From Gaiellasilicea sp963850995 (GTDB lineage: Bacteria > Actinomycetota > Thermoleophilia > Gaiellales > Gaiellaceae): a stretch of DNA of 64,000 bases. The stretch is from positions 211,267 to 275,266 of the forward strand of contig CAWKNQ010000016.1 in the NCBI GenBank assembly GCA_963850995.1. The letters run 5' to 3'. Every line of letters starts with the position of its first letter. Position 1 is the first letter of the stretch. Under the pieces are notes generated by a model. The model made no database searches, had not been told where the DNA came from, and saw nothing but the letters and a program-made list of their open reading frames with translations. This document shows positions 46,669 to 55,022 of this stretch, piece by piece. The position numbers and the translations under genes are program-made.

Positions 46669-47564
46669 TGCAACGTTGCACCGTCGCCGCGACCCAGGTC
46701 GACGTCCGCCACCTCGACGTCGAGCACAACCTGGAGACGCACCTACGGCTGATCGCCGAGACGGCCGAGGCGGGCTGCGACCTCGTCGTCTTCCCGGAGA
46801 CCTCGGTCACCGGCAACAACGGCAGCGCGGAGGTGACGCGGTTCGCGGAGCCGCACGACGGGCGCATCTTTCGCACGATCCAGGAGCAGGCGAGGACGTG
46901 CGGGATCGTCGTCTCGTACGGGTTCTGCGAGCTCTACCGCGGCACGCACTACAACACGTCCGCGCTCGTAGGGCCGGACGGCCTGATCGGGCTCCAGCGC
47001 AAGGTGCACGCCTCCTTCGACGAGTTCTTCCGCTTCCGGCAGGCCTACGAATGGGGCGTCTACGACCTCGGCTTCTGCACCGTCGGCACGGCGATCTGCC
47101 ACGACAGCGACTTCTTCGAGAGCTGGCGGATCCTCGCCCTCAAGGGCGCCGAGGTGATCCTGCTGCCGCACGCGAACCGGACGATGCCGGCCGGCGGCGG
47201 CGTGATCACCTTCGACGGCCGCGGCCGCGAGCTGTCGGAGGAGGAGATCCTGGTCGCCCAGGAGGAGCTGCTCGAGGAGCGGCCGAGCCCGCCGCGGCTG
47301 CACGACTTCCTGGCCCGCGACAACGGGGTCTACGCCGTGTTCTCGGACATGGTCGGGTTCGACGGGCACAGCACCCACGTCGGGGGCGCGTACGTCCTCG
47401 CGCCCGACGGGTCGATGGTCGCGCGGACCGAGCTCGGGCCTGGAGACCGGTGGATCAGCGTCGAGCTCGACCCAGCACTCCTGGAGCAGGCGCGCGAGAA
47501 CCCGTGGTTCGCCCTGAAGAAGCGGCGTCCAGAGGCGTACGACGAGCTGGTCGTCCACGAGTGA
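46668..47564 (+). CDS. Carbon-nitrogen (nitrilase-superfamily) amidase
   Basis: 298 aa, GTG start overlapping the deacylase stop (TAGTG). The Glu-Lys-Cys triad is complete: Glu44 in VVFPETSVTG, Lys112 in LQRKVHASFDEF and Cys144 in GTAICHDSDFF. ALKGAEVILLPHANR is the usual post-cysteine segment. The pattern is closest to N-carbamyl-type or aliphatic amidases, which release ammonia from an amide or carbamoyl group. It is probably cytoplasmic and part of the same amide-degrading pathway as its neighbours. Confidence 0.9.
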   Translation: MQRCTVAATQVDVRHLDVEHNLETHLRLIAETAEAGCDLVVFPETSVTGNNGSAEVTRFAEPHDGRIFRTIQEQARTCGIVVSYGFCELYRGTHYNTSALVGPDGLIGLQRKVHASFDEFFRFRQAYEWGVYDLGFCTVGTAICHDSDFFESWRILALKGAEVILLPHANRTMPAGGGVITFDGRGRELSEEEILVAQEELLEERPSPPRLHDFLARDNGVYAVFSDMVGFDGHSTHVGGAYVLAPDGSMVARTELGPGDRWISVELDPALLEQARENPWFALKKRRPEAYDELVVHE

Positions 47565-47577
47565 GAAAGGACCGTTC

Positions 47578-48949
47578 GTGAGCAACTTCACCGCCGGCGT
47601 CGCACGCGCCGACATCACTCCCCCGTGTGGCCTTCCGCACGGCTGCTGGTCGGCCCGTACGGGCCTCGCCCAGGGGATCCACGACCCGATGATCGCGCAG
47701 GCGCTCGTCCTCGACGACGGCCGCACCCCGGTCGCGATCGTCGCCGTCGACCTCGTCTTCGCCGGCGCGGACATGACGGCCGCCGTGCGCGAGCGCGTGC
47801 AGGAGCTGACCGGGATCCCGCCCCAGGCGGTGCTCGTGAACGCTGCGCACAACCACAGCGCGCCGAGCGTCTCGCGCGGCTCCACCGTCGCCGGGCTCGC
47901 CGATACCGGATCGTTCGCCCCGTACGTCGAGTCGCTGCCGGACGTGCTCGCGGGTGCCGTCTACTCGGCGTGGCGCGGGCGGCGGCCTGCACGCGTCGGC
48001 TGGGGCAGCGGCCGCGCTCCCGGGATCAGCGTCAACAGGGTCCGCCGTGAGCGGCCGGTGGACGACAGCGTGCCGGTCCTCCGGGTCGACTCGGAGGACG
48101 GCGGCCCGATCGCCGTCGTCGCGAGCTTCGCGTGCCACTCCACGCTGATCGGAGGCGAGACGCTGCTCTGGAACCCGGACTTCCCGGGGCCGCTCCGCGA
48201 GACCGTCGAGGCCGGAGTGCCGGGAGCAGAGTGCATCTTCCTCCAGGGCTGCGGCGGCGACGTCGCGGGCTGGGACTACTGGTTCGGGAACCGCGAGGCG
48301 CGCCGGCACAGCTTCGAGAGCCGGGACGAGTTCGGCCGGGCGGTCGGCGCGGCCGCGCTCGAGGCGCTGGAGGGCGTCGAGACGACCGCCGAGGCGGAGC
48401 TCGGGGCGAGCCTCGACCAGGGTCGAGCTCAGCCGCCGCCGGATCCCGTGGGACGTCGAGGAGCTCGAGAGTCGGATCGCGGAGCTCGCGAAGGAGCCCG
48501 AGCCCGAGTATCCGGAGGCGTGGGGCGAGGACGTCCACACCGCAACCTCGGCCCAGGACTTCCCGGCGCTGTACCAGCGGAGCGCGCTCGCGATGTACGC
48601 GGACATGGCGCGCCGGCCCGACGACCCGGTCCCGGCCGAGCTCCAGGTGCTCAGGATCGGCGACGCGGCGATCGCCGCGAATCCGTTCGAGCTGTTCAAC
48701 GAGTGCGGAGCCCGCATCCGAGAGGGCAGCCCGTTCGAGACGACGTTCGTGCTCGGGTACACGAACGACTATGCGGGCTACCTGCCCGCGAACGAGGACC
48801 TCGACCTGCTCGACGGCGTCGCGCTCGACGACCTGCTCGATCAGGACCGCTACCGCTGGGCCTACGGGATCACGAACTCGAACGTGGACCGCGGCGAGGT
48901 CGAGCGAGTCGTCGACGAGAGCGTCGCGCTGCTGCACGGCGTCAGATGA
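47578..48949 (+). CDS. Neutral/alkaline ceramidase-like amidohydrolase (second copy), one frame break
   Basis: About 456 aa from GTG 47578 behind GAGAAAGGA. FTAGVARADITPPCGLPHG opens the protein, NAAHNHSAPSVSRG holds zinc-site histidines, then FACHSTLIGGETLLWNPDFPG and FLQGCGGDVAGWDYWFG. The frame changes near 48420 (one extra base; length 3n+1), continuing VELSRRRIPWDVEELESRI to VALLHGVR. No signal peptide is seen. Paralogue at 36761-38135 has the same length once corrected. It overlaps the dehydratase start (ATGA). Confidence 0.8.
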
Positions 48950-50118
48950 AGATCACCGCCGTCGAGACGCACGTCTGCCACGCGCGGATGCGGAACTGGG
49001 TGTTCGTCCGCGTCGTCACCGACGAGCCGGGGCTCCACGGCTGGGGCGAGGCGACGCTCGAGTGGCACACCCGCGCCGTCGTCGGCGCGGTCGAGGACCT
49101 CTCCGAGCTGATCGTCGGCGAGGATCCGACCCGGATCGAGCACCTCTGGCAGATGATGTTCCGCCAGCACTTCTGGCATGCGAGCGGGATCGTGCGCGGC
49201 ACCGCCATGAGCGGGATCGACATCGCGCTCTGGGACATCCTCGGCAAGGTGCACGGCGTCCCCTGCCACAAGCTCTGGGGAGGGCGCGTCCGCGACTACG
49301 TGCGCCTGTACGGGCACCTCGGCGGCGGGAAGATGGAGGACTTCTACGAGAGCGACGAGCCGCAGCGCTTCGCCGAGCTCGCGAGCGCGATGGTCGAGAG
49401 CGGCTTCACCGCCTTCAAGACGATGGCGGTGCCGCCGACGATGCCGCTCGAGGGGCTGGCGCCGGTCCGGCACGCGGAGCGCTGCGTCGCCGCGATGCGG
49501 GATGCGGTCGGAGACGAAATCGACCTCATGGTCGACTGCCACGCGCGCCCGAGCCCGCGCATGGGCCACCAATTCGCAGCCGCGCTGGAGCCGTTCGGCC
49601 TCTACTGGCTCGAGGAGCCGTGCTGGCCGGAGCGGGCCGCCGACATCGCCGCCATCCAGCGATCCGTCTCGACCCCGATCGCCACCGGCGAGCGCCTGGT
49701 CGGCGTGCACGGGTTCCGCGAGCTGCTGGAGCAGGGCGCGTGCAGCGTGCTCCAGCCCGACATCACCCACTGCGGCGGCCTCACCGAGGCGCGCCGGATC
49801 GCCGCGCTCGCCGAGACCTATCGCGTCGCGCTTGCACCACACAACCCGCAGGGACCCGTCTCCACGGCCGCCTCGATCGAGCTCGGGCTCGCGACGCCCT
49901 CCTATGTGATCTGCGAGGCGGTCACGGCCGACGTGCCCTGGCGCTTCGAGGTCGTCACCGAGTCGCACCGGATCGATCCGGACGGCATGCGCGCCTATCC
50001 GAGCGAGCTGCCTGGGCTCGGTGTCGAGATCGACCTCGACGTCGTGGCCGCGCACCCGTTCGAGCCCGAGCTTCCGCAGCGCGTCTTCTACGCCGACGGC
50101 AGCGTCGGGGACTGGTAG
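48946..50118 (+). CDS. dgoD: Acid-sugar dehydratase of the D-galactonate dehydratase type
   Basis: 390 aa. Active-site residues are Asp197 and His199 (MVDCHARPSP), Glu223 (WLEEP), Glu249 (TGERL) and His299 (APHNPQGP). Their spacing (26, 26, 50) is identical to the Asp183/His185, Glu209, Glu235, His285 set described for E. coli DgoD, shifted by 14. MKITAVETHVCHARMRNWVFVRVVTDEPGLHGWGE at the start is also family-typical. It removes water from a sugar acid to a 2-keto-3-deoxy acid. Substrate stereochemistry cannot be fixed from sequence. Coupled upstream to the ceramidase-like gene and followed by an SDR. Confidence 0.87.
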   Translation: MKITAVETHVCHARMRNWVFVRVVTDEPGLHGWGEATLEWHTRAVVGAVEDLSELIVGEDPTRIEHLWQMMFRQHFWHASGIVRGTAMSGIDIALWDILGKVHGVPCHKLWGGRVRDYVRLYGHLGGGKMEDFYESDEPQRFAELASAMVESGFTAFKTMAVPPTMPLEGLAPVRHAERCVAAMRDAVGDEIDLMVDCHARPSPRMGHQFAAALEPFGLYWLEEPCWPERAADIAAIQRSVSTPIATGERLVGVHGFRELLEQGACSVLQPDITHCGGLTEARRIAALAETYRVALAPHNPQGPVSTAASIELGLATPSYVICEAVTADVPWRFEVVTESHRIDPDGMRAYPSELPGLGVEIDLDVVAAHPFEPELPQRVFYADGSVGDW

Positions 50119-50125
50119 GCGCACG

Positions 50126-50848
50126 CTGAGCGGTCAGCGTTTCGACGGGCGGGTCGCCCTCGTCACGGGCGGGTCGAGCGGGATCGGAGCCGCGGTCGCG
50201 CGACGGCTGCTCGAGGAAGGCGCCCGCGTCGCGTCGCTCGACCTCGCGGAGGGCGCGCCCGAGGGCGTGCTCGAGATCGCCGGAGACGTGAGCAGCTCCG
50301 CGGACGTCGAGGCGGCGGTCGCGCGCGTCGAGTCGGAGCTCGGCCCGGTCGACGTCCTCGTCTGCTCGGCCGGGATCACCGGCGGCTCCCTGCGTACCGT
50401 GGACGTGGACGACGACGAGTGGCGGCGCGTGTTCGCCGTCAACTCCGACGGGGTCTTCTTCTGCAACCGCGCCGTCGTCGCCGGGATGACCGAGCGCGGC
50501 TACGGGCGGATCGTCAACGTCGCCTCGATCGCGGGCAAGGAAGGCAACCCGATGGCTGCTGCCTACTCCGCCTCGAAGGCCGCCGTGATTGCGCTGACGA
50601 AGGCGATCGGCAAGGACCTGGCGGGGACGGGCGTGCTCGTGAACGCCGTCGCGCCTGCGGTGATCGAGACGCCGCTCCTCGCCGGTATGTCGGAGGAGCA
50701 CATCAGCTACATGGTCGAGAGGATCCCGATGGGTCGGCTCGGTAGCGTGGACGAGGTCGCGGCGCTCGTCTGCTGGCTCGCGAGCGAGGAGTGCTCCTTC
50801 TCGACCGGCGCGACCTACGACATCTCGGGCGGCAGGGCGGTCTACTGA
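50126..50848 (+). CDS. Classical short-chain dehydrogenase/reductase
   Basis: About 240 aa. Cofactor motif TGGSSGIG at residues 14-21, NSDGVFFCNRA, and the catalytic YSASK near 147-151 following VNVASIAG. The family-typical opening (SGQRFDGRVALVTGG) starts at a CTG, 50126, eight bases after the dehydratase stop; no ATG, GTG or TTG exists in frame between that stop and the Rossmann motif. It probably oxidises or reduces a hydroxyl/keto group on the sugar-acid or amino-alcohol product. Last gene of the rightward operon from operator C. Confidence 0.85.
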   Translation: MSGQRFDGRVALVTGGSSGIGAAVARRLLEEGARVASLDLAEGAPEGVLEIAGDVSSSADVEAAVARVESELGPVDVLVCSAGITGGSLRTVDVDDDEWRRVFAVNSDGVFFCNRAVVAGMTERGYGRIVNVASIAGKEGNPMAAAYSASKAAVIALTKAIGKDLAGTGVLVNAVAPAVIETPLLAGMSEEHISYMVERIPMGRLGSVDEVAALVCWLASEECSFSTGATYDISGGRAVY

Positions 50849-50851
50849 GCG

Positions 50852-50879
50852 CCCGCTCTGTCCCTACGGGCAGGGCGGG
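50852..50879. terminator. Hairpin between convergent SDR and exported-protein genes
   Basis: A 12-bp stem (CCCGCTCTGTCC with GGGCAGGGCGGG, two G-T pairs) around CTAC lies 3 bp after the SDR stop and contains the last codons of the converging gene. No strong T-run on either side; probable bidirectional terminator. Confidence 0.5.
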
Positions 50880-51433
50880 TAGTCGCACTCTCCTGTCGAC
50901 GGGGGGATCGTGGGTATCGTCGGCGGCGGGGTCGTTTCGATCGGAGCCTTGACGACCGCCGTTCCTCTCGCCGAGACGGCCCACCACCTGGCACCGGAGG
51001 CAGCGACGCCCTGGCCCTTGGTCTGACCCGCCTGCTTGTCGGCCGCGTAGGTGTAGAGCGGGTGCTTGTTGTAGACGACCTGCATCGTGCCGTTGCTCCG
51101 CCGCGTCCTGGTGAGCAGTGCCTTGTTGACGCCGGCGCCTGCGGTCGGCTTGCCGGCGCTGAGCAGCGGCGGCCAGAACGCCGCGCAGCTTCCGCTGCAC
51201 GCGCTCTTGCCGCTCTTGTCCTTGGCGAACAGGTAGAGCGTGCGGCCTCGCGAGTTCACGAGGATCATGCCGAGGCTCGACGTGCGGAGCGAGACGGTCG
51301 CGTTCGCGGAGGCACTACCGGCCTCCGGGGATGTGTCGCCGGCCACCGCGCCCGCCGCGAGAAACCCGCATACGCCGAGCGCCGCCGTCAGCGTCAACAC
51401 AACCACCAGCCGGACTCCCCGGTGCCTCATCAC
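50864..51433 (-). CDS. Exported protein with YxFxxD-type repeats (COG4315-like)
   Basis: 189 aa. Hydrophobic signal at about residues 8-31, then two copies of the repeat typical of secreted YxFxxD proteins: LVNSRGRTLYLFAKDKSGKSACSGSCAAFWPPLL and VVYNKHPLYTYAADKQAGQTKGQGV. A proline/threonine tail ends CDYPPCP. The family is called lipoprotein, but the cysteine here (LGVC) is a poor lipobox, so soluble export is possible. Role unknown; relatives are often found with cell-envelope or stress genes. Confidence 0.8.
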   Translation of the reverse strand: MMRHRGVRLVVVLTLTAALGVCGFLAAGAVAGDTSPEAGSASANATVSLRTSSLGMILVNSRGRTLYLFAKDKSGKSACSGSCAAFWPPLLSAGKPTAGAGVNKALLTRTRRSNGTMQVVYNKHPLYTYAADKQAGQTKGQGVAASGARWWAVSARGTAVVKAPIETTPPPTIPTIPPSTGECDYPPCP

Positions 51434-51494
51434 ACTCCTCGTATCAATTCTCGTCTCGGAAGTTTCTACGCGACGGAGACGCAGCCGGATGTCG

Positions 51495-54400
51495 TCACGG
51501 CTGCGTTATCGCCGGCGCGGCCGGGAAGGAGGTGGACTCGACGCCGATCGTCTCCATCCGTGTGCAGTAGGCGCGGAAGCGGCGACGCGCCTCGCCGTGG
51601 CGCCCCGCACCCTCGAGCGCGGCGACGAGGCCGAGGTGGGCGGGCTCGTCGAAGGGATCGCGCTCGAGCACGCGCAGGTAGTAGCGGGTGGCAGCGTCGG
51701 CCTCCCCGTCCCGGGCCGAGGCTTCCGCGAGGGCCCGCGCGACTTCCGTGTACACGACGCGGGCTTCCTCGCGCAGCGGCAGCGCCCACTCCTCGTAGGC
51801 GTCCTCCTCGAGGAAGTCGCCGGAGTACGCAGCCTCGGCCGCGATCAGCTCCGCAGGCGCGCTCGGGTTGTCCTCCCGCAGCGACGCGAGCGCGGCCGAG
51901 GCGGCGGAGAGAAACCGCTCGACGTCCACGACGAGGTTCTCGCCTTGCAGCCAGAGCGAGCCGCGGTCGGCGGCGACGAAGTGGTCGGCCTCGAAGCGCT
52001 TCTCCGGGTCGAGCACCGTGCGCACCGTGCTCAGCAGGACGGAGAGCCGGTTGCCGAGCCGGGCCGGGCTCTGCTCGGGCCAGAGCATCTCCATCACGTA
52101 CTCGCGCGCGGTCGGTCGGCCCCGGCGGGCGACGAGGATCTTGAGCAGATCGCGGGCCTTGCGCGACTGCCACGCCGCCAGCGGCACCGGCTCGCCGCCG
52201 CGAACGACGCGGAAGCGTCCCAGCGACTGGACGACGAGTGGTTGGCCGGCCTCGCGCGGAAGGAGCGAGGAGAGAGCGGTACGGTAGCCTCGCGACCCGA
52301 GCGCCTGCAATCGCTCCTCCGCGGTCCGAGCGGACTCTGCGTCGTCCTCGAGCAGCGCCGCGAGCAGAGCGACACGCGCCTCGCCGAGCGGGCTCCGGAG
52401 CTCGCGCCAGATCGCGGCCGCCTCCTCGAGACGGCCGAGCTCCCGTGCGGGCTCGGCGGCGGCGAGCACGCGTAGCTCGATCGACTCGGCGAGGCCGGCT
52501 CGGTCGCGCCGGACCCCTGCTGTAGACGCGGCCTCTGACGCACGCGCCTCCGCCCCTGCGCGGTCGTCCTGCGCGAGCGCGACCCAGCCGGCGGCGAGCA
52601 GCGCGTCGACGTAGTTCATGCCGGGGCCGAGGGACAGCGCGCGCTCGGCGAGCGCAGCGGCTTCCTCCGGTTCGTCGGCGGCGAGGACGCGGGCGAGCCC
52701 GCAGAGCGCGGGAGCGAGGCCCTGGACGTCTGCCGATGCCTCCGCCTGCGCCATCGCCTCCTCGTACGTCGCCCGGGCGAGGGCCCAGTCACCGCGCTCG
52801 CGGTAGATCTCGCCGAGCTTGTTGAGCGGGTAGGCGACCATCCGCGAGCCGAGCCGCTGGTAGAGCTCTCGTGCGTCCTCGAGGTCGGCGACCGCTTCCT
52901 CGAGCCGACTCAACTTCGCTCGTGCCTCGCCCCGATTCGTCAGTGCCAGCGCCCGAAATGCTGCGAAGCCTGCGAGGTCGGCGAGACGGAGGCCGAGGTC
53001 GAGCTCCGCGATCGCCTCCTCGTAGGCGCCTTCCTCGAGATGGCGCGAGCCCCGGTTCGTGCGTACGCGGATCAGCTGAAGCACGTCGCCGGCCCGTTGC
53101 GCGTAGTCGAGCGCTCTCAGGTAGTGGGCGTCGTTCGCGTTGCGGTCGCCCTCGAGGGCGGCGAGCATCGCGAGGGCCGTGTGGGCGGCTGCGAGCGCCT
53201 GCGGGTCGCCGGCAGCCGATGCGACCTCGAACGAACGCTCGGCGTACGCCCGACACGCCTCGGCGTCCGAGCGAAGCCAATGGGCCCCGGCCCGCCAAGC
53301 GAAGACGAGCGCGACGTCTCGCGGCGCGCCGTCCTCGCTCGCCCGCCCGTACGTCGCCATCGCCTCGTCCAGGCGGCCGCGCAGCTGTTCGAGCAGGCCC
53401 ATGCGCCAGGCGAGCGCAGGCGGCAGTGTCTCGGAGTCGCCGGCGGCGCGATGGAAGCAGCGCAGGGCCTCGTCCCAGTCGCCGCGGATCTGAAACGCCT
53501 CGCCGGCGAGCTGCTCGATCGCGCCGTCGCGCAGGTCGGCAGGCAGCAGGCCGACGGCGCCGAGCACGCCGTCGACGACACCGTGCGCGAGGAGCGTCGA
53601 CCCGTGCGCGCGCAGCAGGCGGGCGAGCTCGGAGGAGTCGCCTGCCTCGGCCAGGCAGCGCAGCGCCTCCTCGAGCTGGTCGTGCTCCTCGAACCAGCGC
53701 GCCGCCCGCAACCGCAGATCGCGGGCTTCGGCCTCGTCGGTGAGCCTCGCGGCGGCGTACTGACGCACAGGCTCGCCGAGCGAGTACCAGCTCGCCGGAT
53801 GGCCGTGGAGCTCGACGAAGAGCCCGCGCCGGGCCAGCGAGCCGAGGATCTCCCCGGCCCGCTCGACCCCGAGCGCCTCGCAGAGCTCGGGCGTGAAGCG
53901 CTCGAGTGGCGCGACGATCCGCACCAGCGCCTCGACCTCCGGCGGCTCGTTGGCGAAGACCTCGGAAGCGAGGTAGGCGAAGAGGGGGCCGTCCGGACGC
54001 CGAATGCCGTCGAGCGCGTCGCGGCGACCGTCCGGCGGGACGCCGCGCAGCGTCTCGACCGCGAGCCGCACGGCCGCGGGCCACCCGCCCGTCGCTCGCT
54101 GGAGTTCCTCAGCCGCCTCGGTGTCCTGTTCACCCGCCAAGGTGTCGAGCAGACGAGCGGTCTCCTCGACGTCGAAGGCGAGGTCGGGCCCGTGCAGCTC
54201 GAGCACCTGGCCCTGGCCGCGCAGGCGCTCGATCGGGAAGGAAGGCTCCGACCGTGACGCGAGCACGACGTGGAACCGGGCCGGCGCCTGGCGGCAGAGC
54301 GCCTCGATCAGCTGCACCGCGCCGGGAGCGCCTGCAACCTCGTGAGCGTCGTCGACGACGAGGACGAGATCTCGGCGGAGCGCCGTCTGAAGCGCCTCGC

Positions 54401-54809
54401 AGACGAGCGCCGCGACGCTCCGCGCCCGAGCCGGCTCGTCCGTCTCGGCTCCCGAGCCACCTGCACCCGCGACGGCGCCGGCGATCTCCGTCGGCACCGC
54501 CGGAACCCGCAGCCGCAGCGCGTCGACGACACCCCGTGCGAACGTCGCGAGCGAGGCATCCTCGGGCGAGGCGCTGTACCACGCGCAGTTGACTCGCGTC
54601 GCCCAGTCGGCGAGCAGCGTCGACTTTCCGAAGCCCGCGTCGGCGACGACGATCGTCAGCCGCCGCTCGAGCGCCTCGTCGAGGCGCGCGAGCAGCCGTT
54701 CGCGACGGAGAAGGGAGGCCGGGGCGACCGGGGGGACGAGCTTCGTCGTTGCGGTCGGCGAGGCGGCCTGTGCCACGCCCGCGAGCGCCCTCTCGTCCCG
54801 AGTTCGCAT
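51495..54809 (-). CDS. MalT-like ATPase/TPR activator with C-terminal SARP DNA-binding domain
   Basis: 1104 aa from ATG 54809 (MRTRDERALAG). An N-terminal STAND ATPase carries Walker A ADAGFGKS (57-64) and VLVVDDAHEV. A long TPR region follows, then a C-terminal winged helix (SLGRFRVVRGGEPVPLAAWQSRKARDLLKILVARRGRPTAREYVMEMLW) and an activation-type domain to the end. The open frame continues to GTG 54860, but that start lies inside 11-bp repeats that look like a promoter element. Such proteins activate transcription on ligand and ATP binding. No clear target nearby; the repeats suggest self-regulation. Confidence 0.85.
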   Translation of the reverse strand: MRTRDERALAGVAQAASPTATTKLVPPVAPASLLRRERLLARLDEALERRLTIVVADAGFGKSTLLADWATRVNCAWYSASPEDASLATFARGVVDALRLRVPAVPTEIAGAVAGAGGSGAETDEPARARSVAALVCEALQTALRRDLVLVVDDAHEVAGAPGAVQLIEALCRQAPARFHVVLASRSEPSFPIERLRGQGQVLELHGPDLAFDVEETARLLDTLAGEQDTEAAEELQRATGGWPAAVRLAVETLRGVPPDGRRDALDGIRRPDGPLFAYLASEVFANEPPEVEALVRIVAPLERFTPELCEALGVERAGEILGSLARRGLFVELHGHPASWYSLGEPVRQYAAARLTDEAEARDLRLRAARWFEEHDQLEEALRCLAEAGDSSELARLLRAHGSTLLAHGVVDGVLGAVGLLPADLRDGAIEQLAGEAFQIRGDWDEALRCFHRAAGDSETLPPALAWRMGLLEQLRGRLDEAMATYGRASEDGAPRDVALVFAWRAGAHWLRSDAEACRAYAERSFEVASAAGDPQALAAAHTALAMLAALEGDRNANDAHYLRALDYAQRAGDVLQLIRVRTNRGSRHLEEGAYEEAIAELDLGLRLADLAGFAAFRALALTNRGEARAKLSRLEEAVADLEDARELYQRLGSRMVAYPLNKLGEIYRERGDWALARATYEEAMAQAEASADVQGLAPALCGLARVLAADEPEEAAALAERALSLGPGMNYVDALLAAGWVALAQDDRAGAEARASEAASTAGVRRDRAGLAESIELRVLAAAEPARELGRLEEAAAIWRELRSPLGEARVALLAALLEDDAESARTAEERLQALGSRGYRTALSSLLPREAGQPLVVQSLGRFRVVRGGEPVPLAAWQSRKARDLLKILVARRGRPTAREYVMEMLWPEQSPARLGNRLSVLLSTVRTVLDPEKRFEADHFVAADRGSLWLQGENLVVDVERFLSAASAALASLREDNPSAPAELIAAEAAYSGDFLEEDAYEEWALPLREEARVVYTEVARALAEASARDGEADAATRYYLRVLERDPFDEPAHLGLVAALEGAGRHGEARRRFRAYCTRMETIGVESTSFPAAPAITQP

Positions 54810-54843
54810 CTTCTCGGCCACAAGGATACGACTGCGTGCCGAC

Positions 54844-54876
54844 TGCGGCACTAACGCCACCCTAATGCCACCCTAA
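54844..54876 (-). repeat. Three 11-bp direct repeats upstream of the SARP/MalT gene
   Basis: On the minus strand TTAGGGTGGCA, TTAGGGTGGCG and TTAGTGCCGCA follow one another without gaps, ending 34 bp before ATG 54809. An 11-bp helical phase is the known spacing of SARP-bound heptamer repeats, so this may be its own binding site. Confidence 0.55.
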
Positions 54877-54993
54877 GGCCTCTCCGGAGACTGGGCGACA
54901 GGGCGACGGCGGGAGGCCCTGAGAGCGGCGACACGCGGGCGGCGGCCACCGGCGGCGTCAGCGCTCTAGGGCCTTGGGGCAAGGGCAGACAGG

Positions 54994-55018
54994 GCGCCGC
55001 AGCGGGACGCTGCGGCGC
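54994..55018 (-). terminator. Hairpin after the membrane zinc-ribbon gene
   Basis: Perfect 11-bp stem GCGCCGCAGCG/CGCTGCGGCGC with a 3-base loop, starting 4 bp past the stop of the minus-strand gene at 55023. No T-tract, but position and strength suggest a terminator. The rest of 54877-55022 shows no gene. Confidence 0.55.
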
Positions 55019-55022
55019 TCTC

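Noticed and set aside
54844..54876. CRISPR-like array
   Set aside because: Only three contiguous 11-bp units with no spacers and no cas genes; better explained as a regulator binding site.
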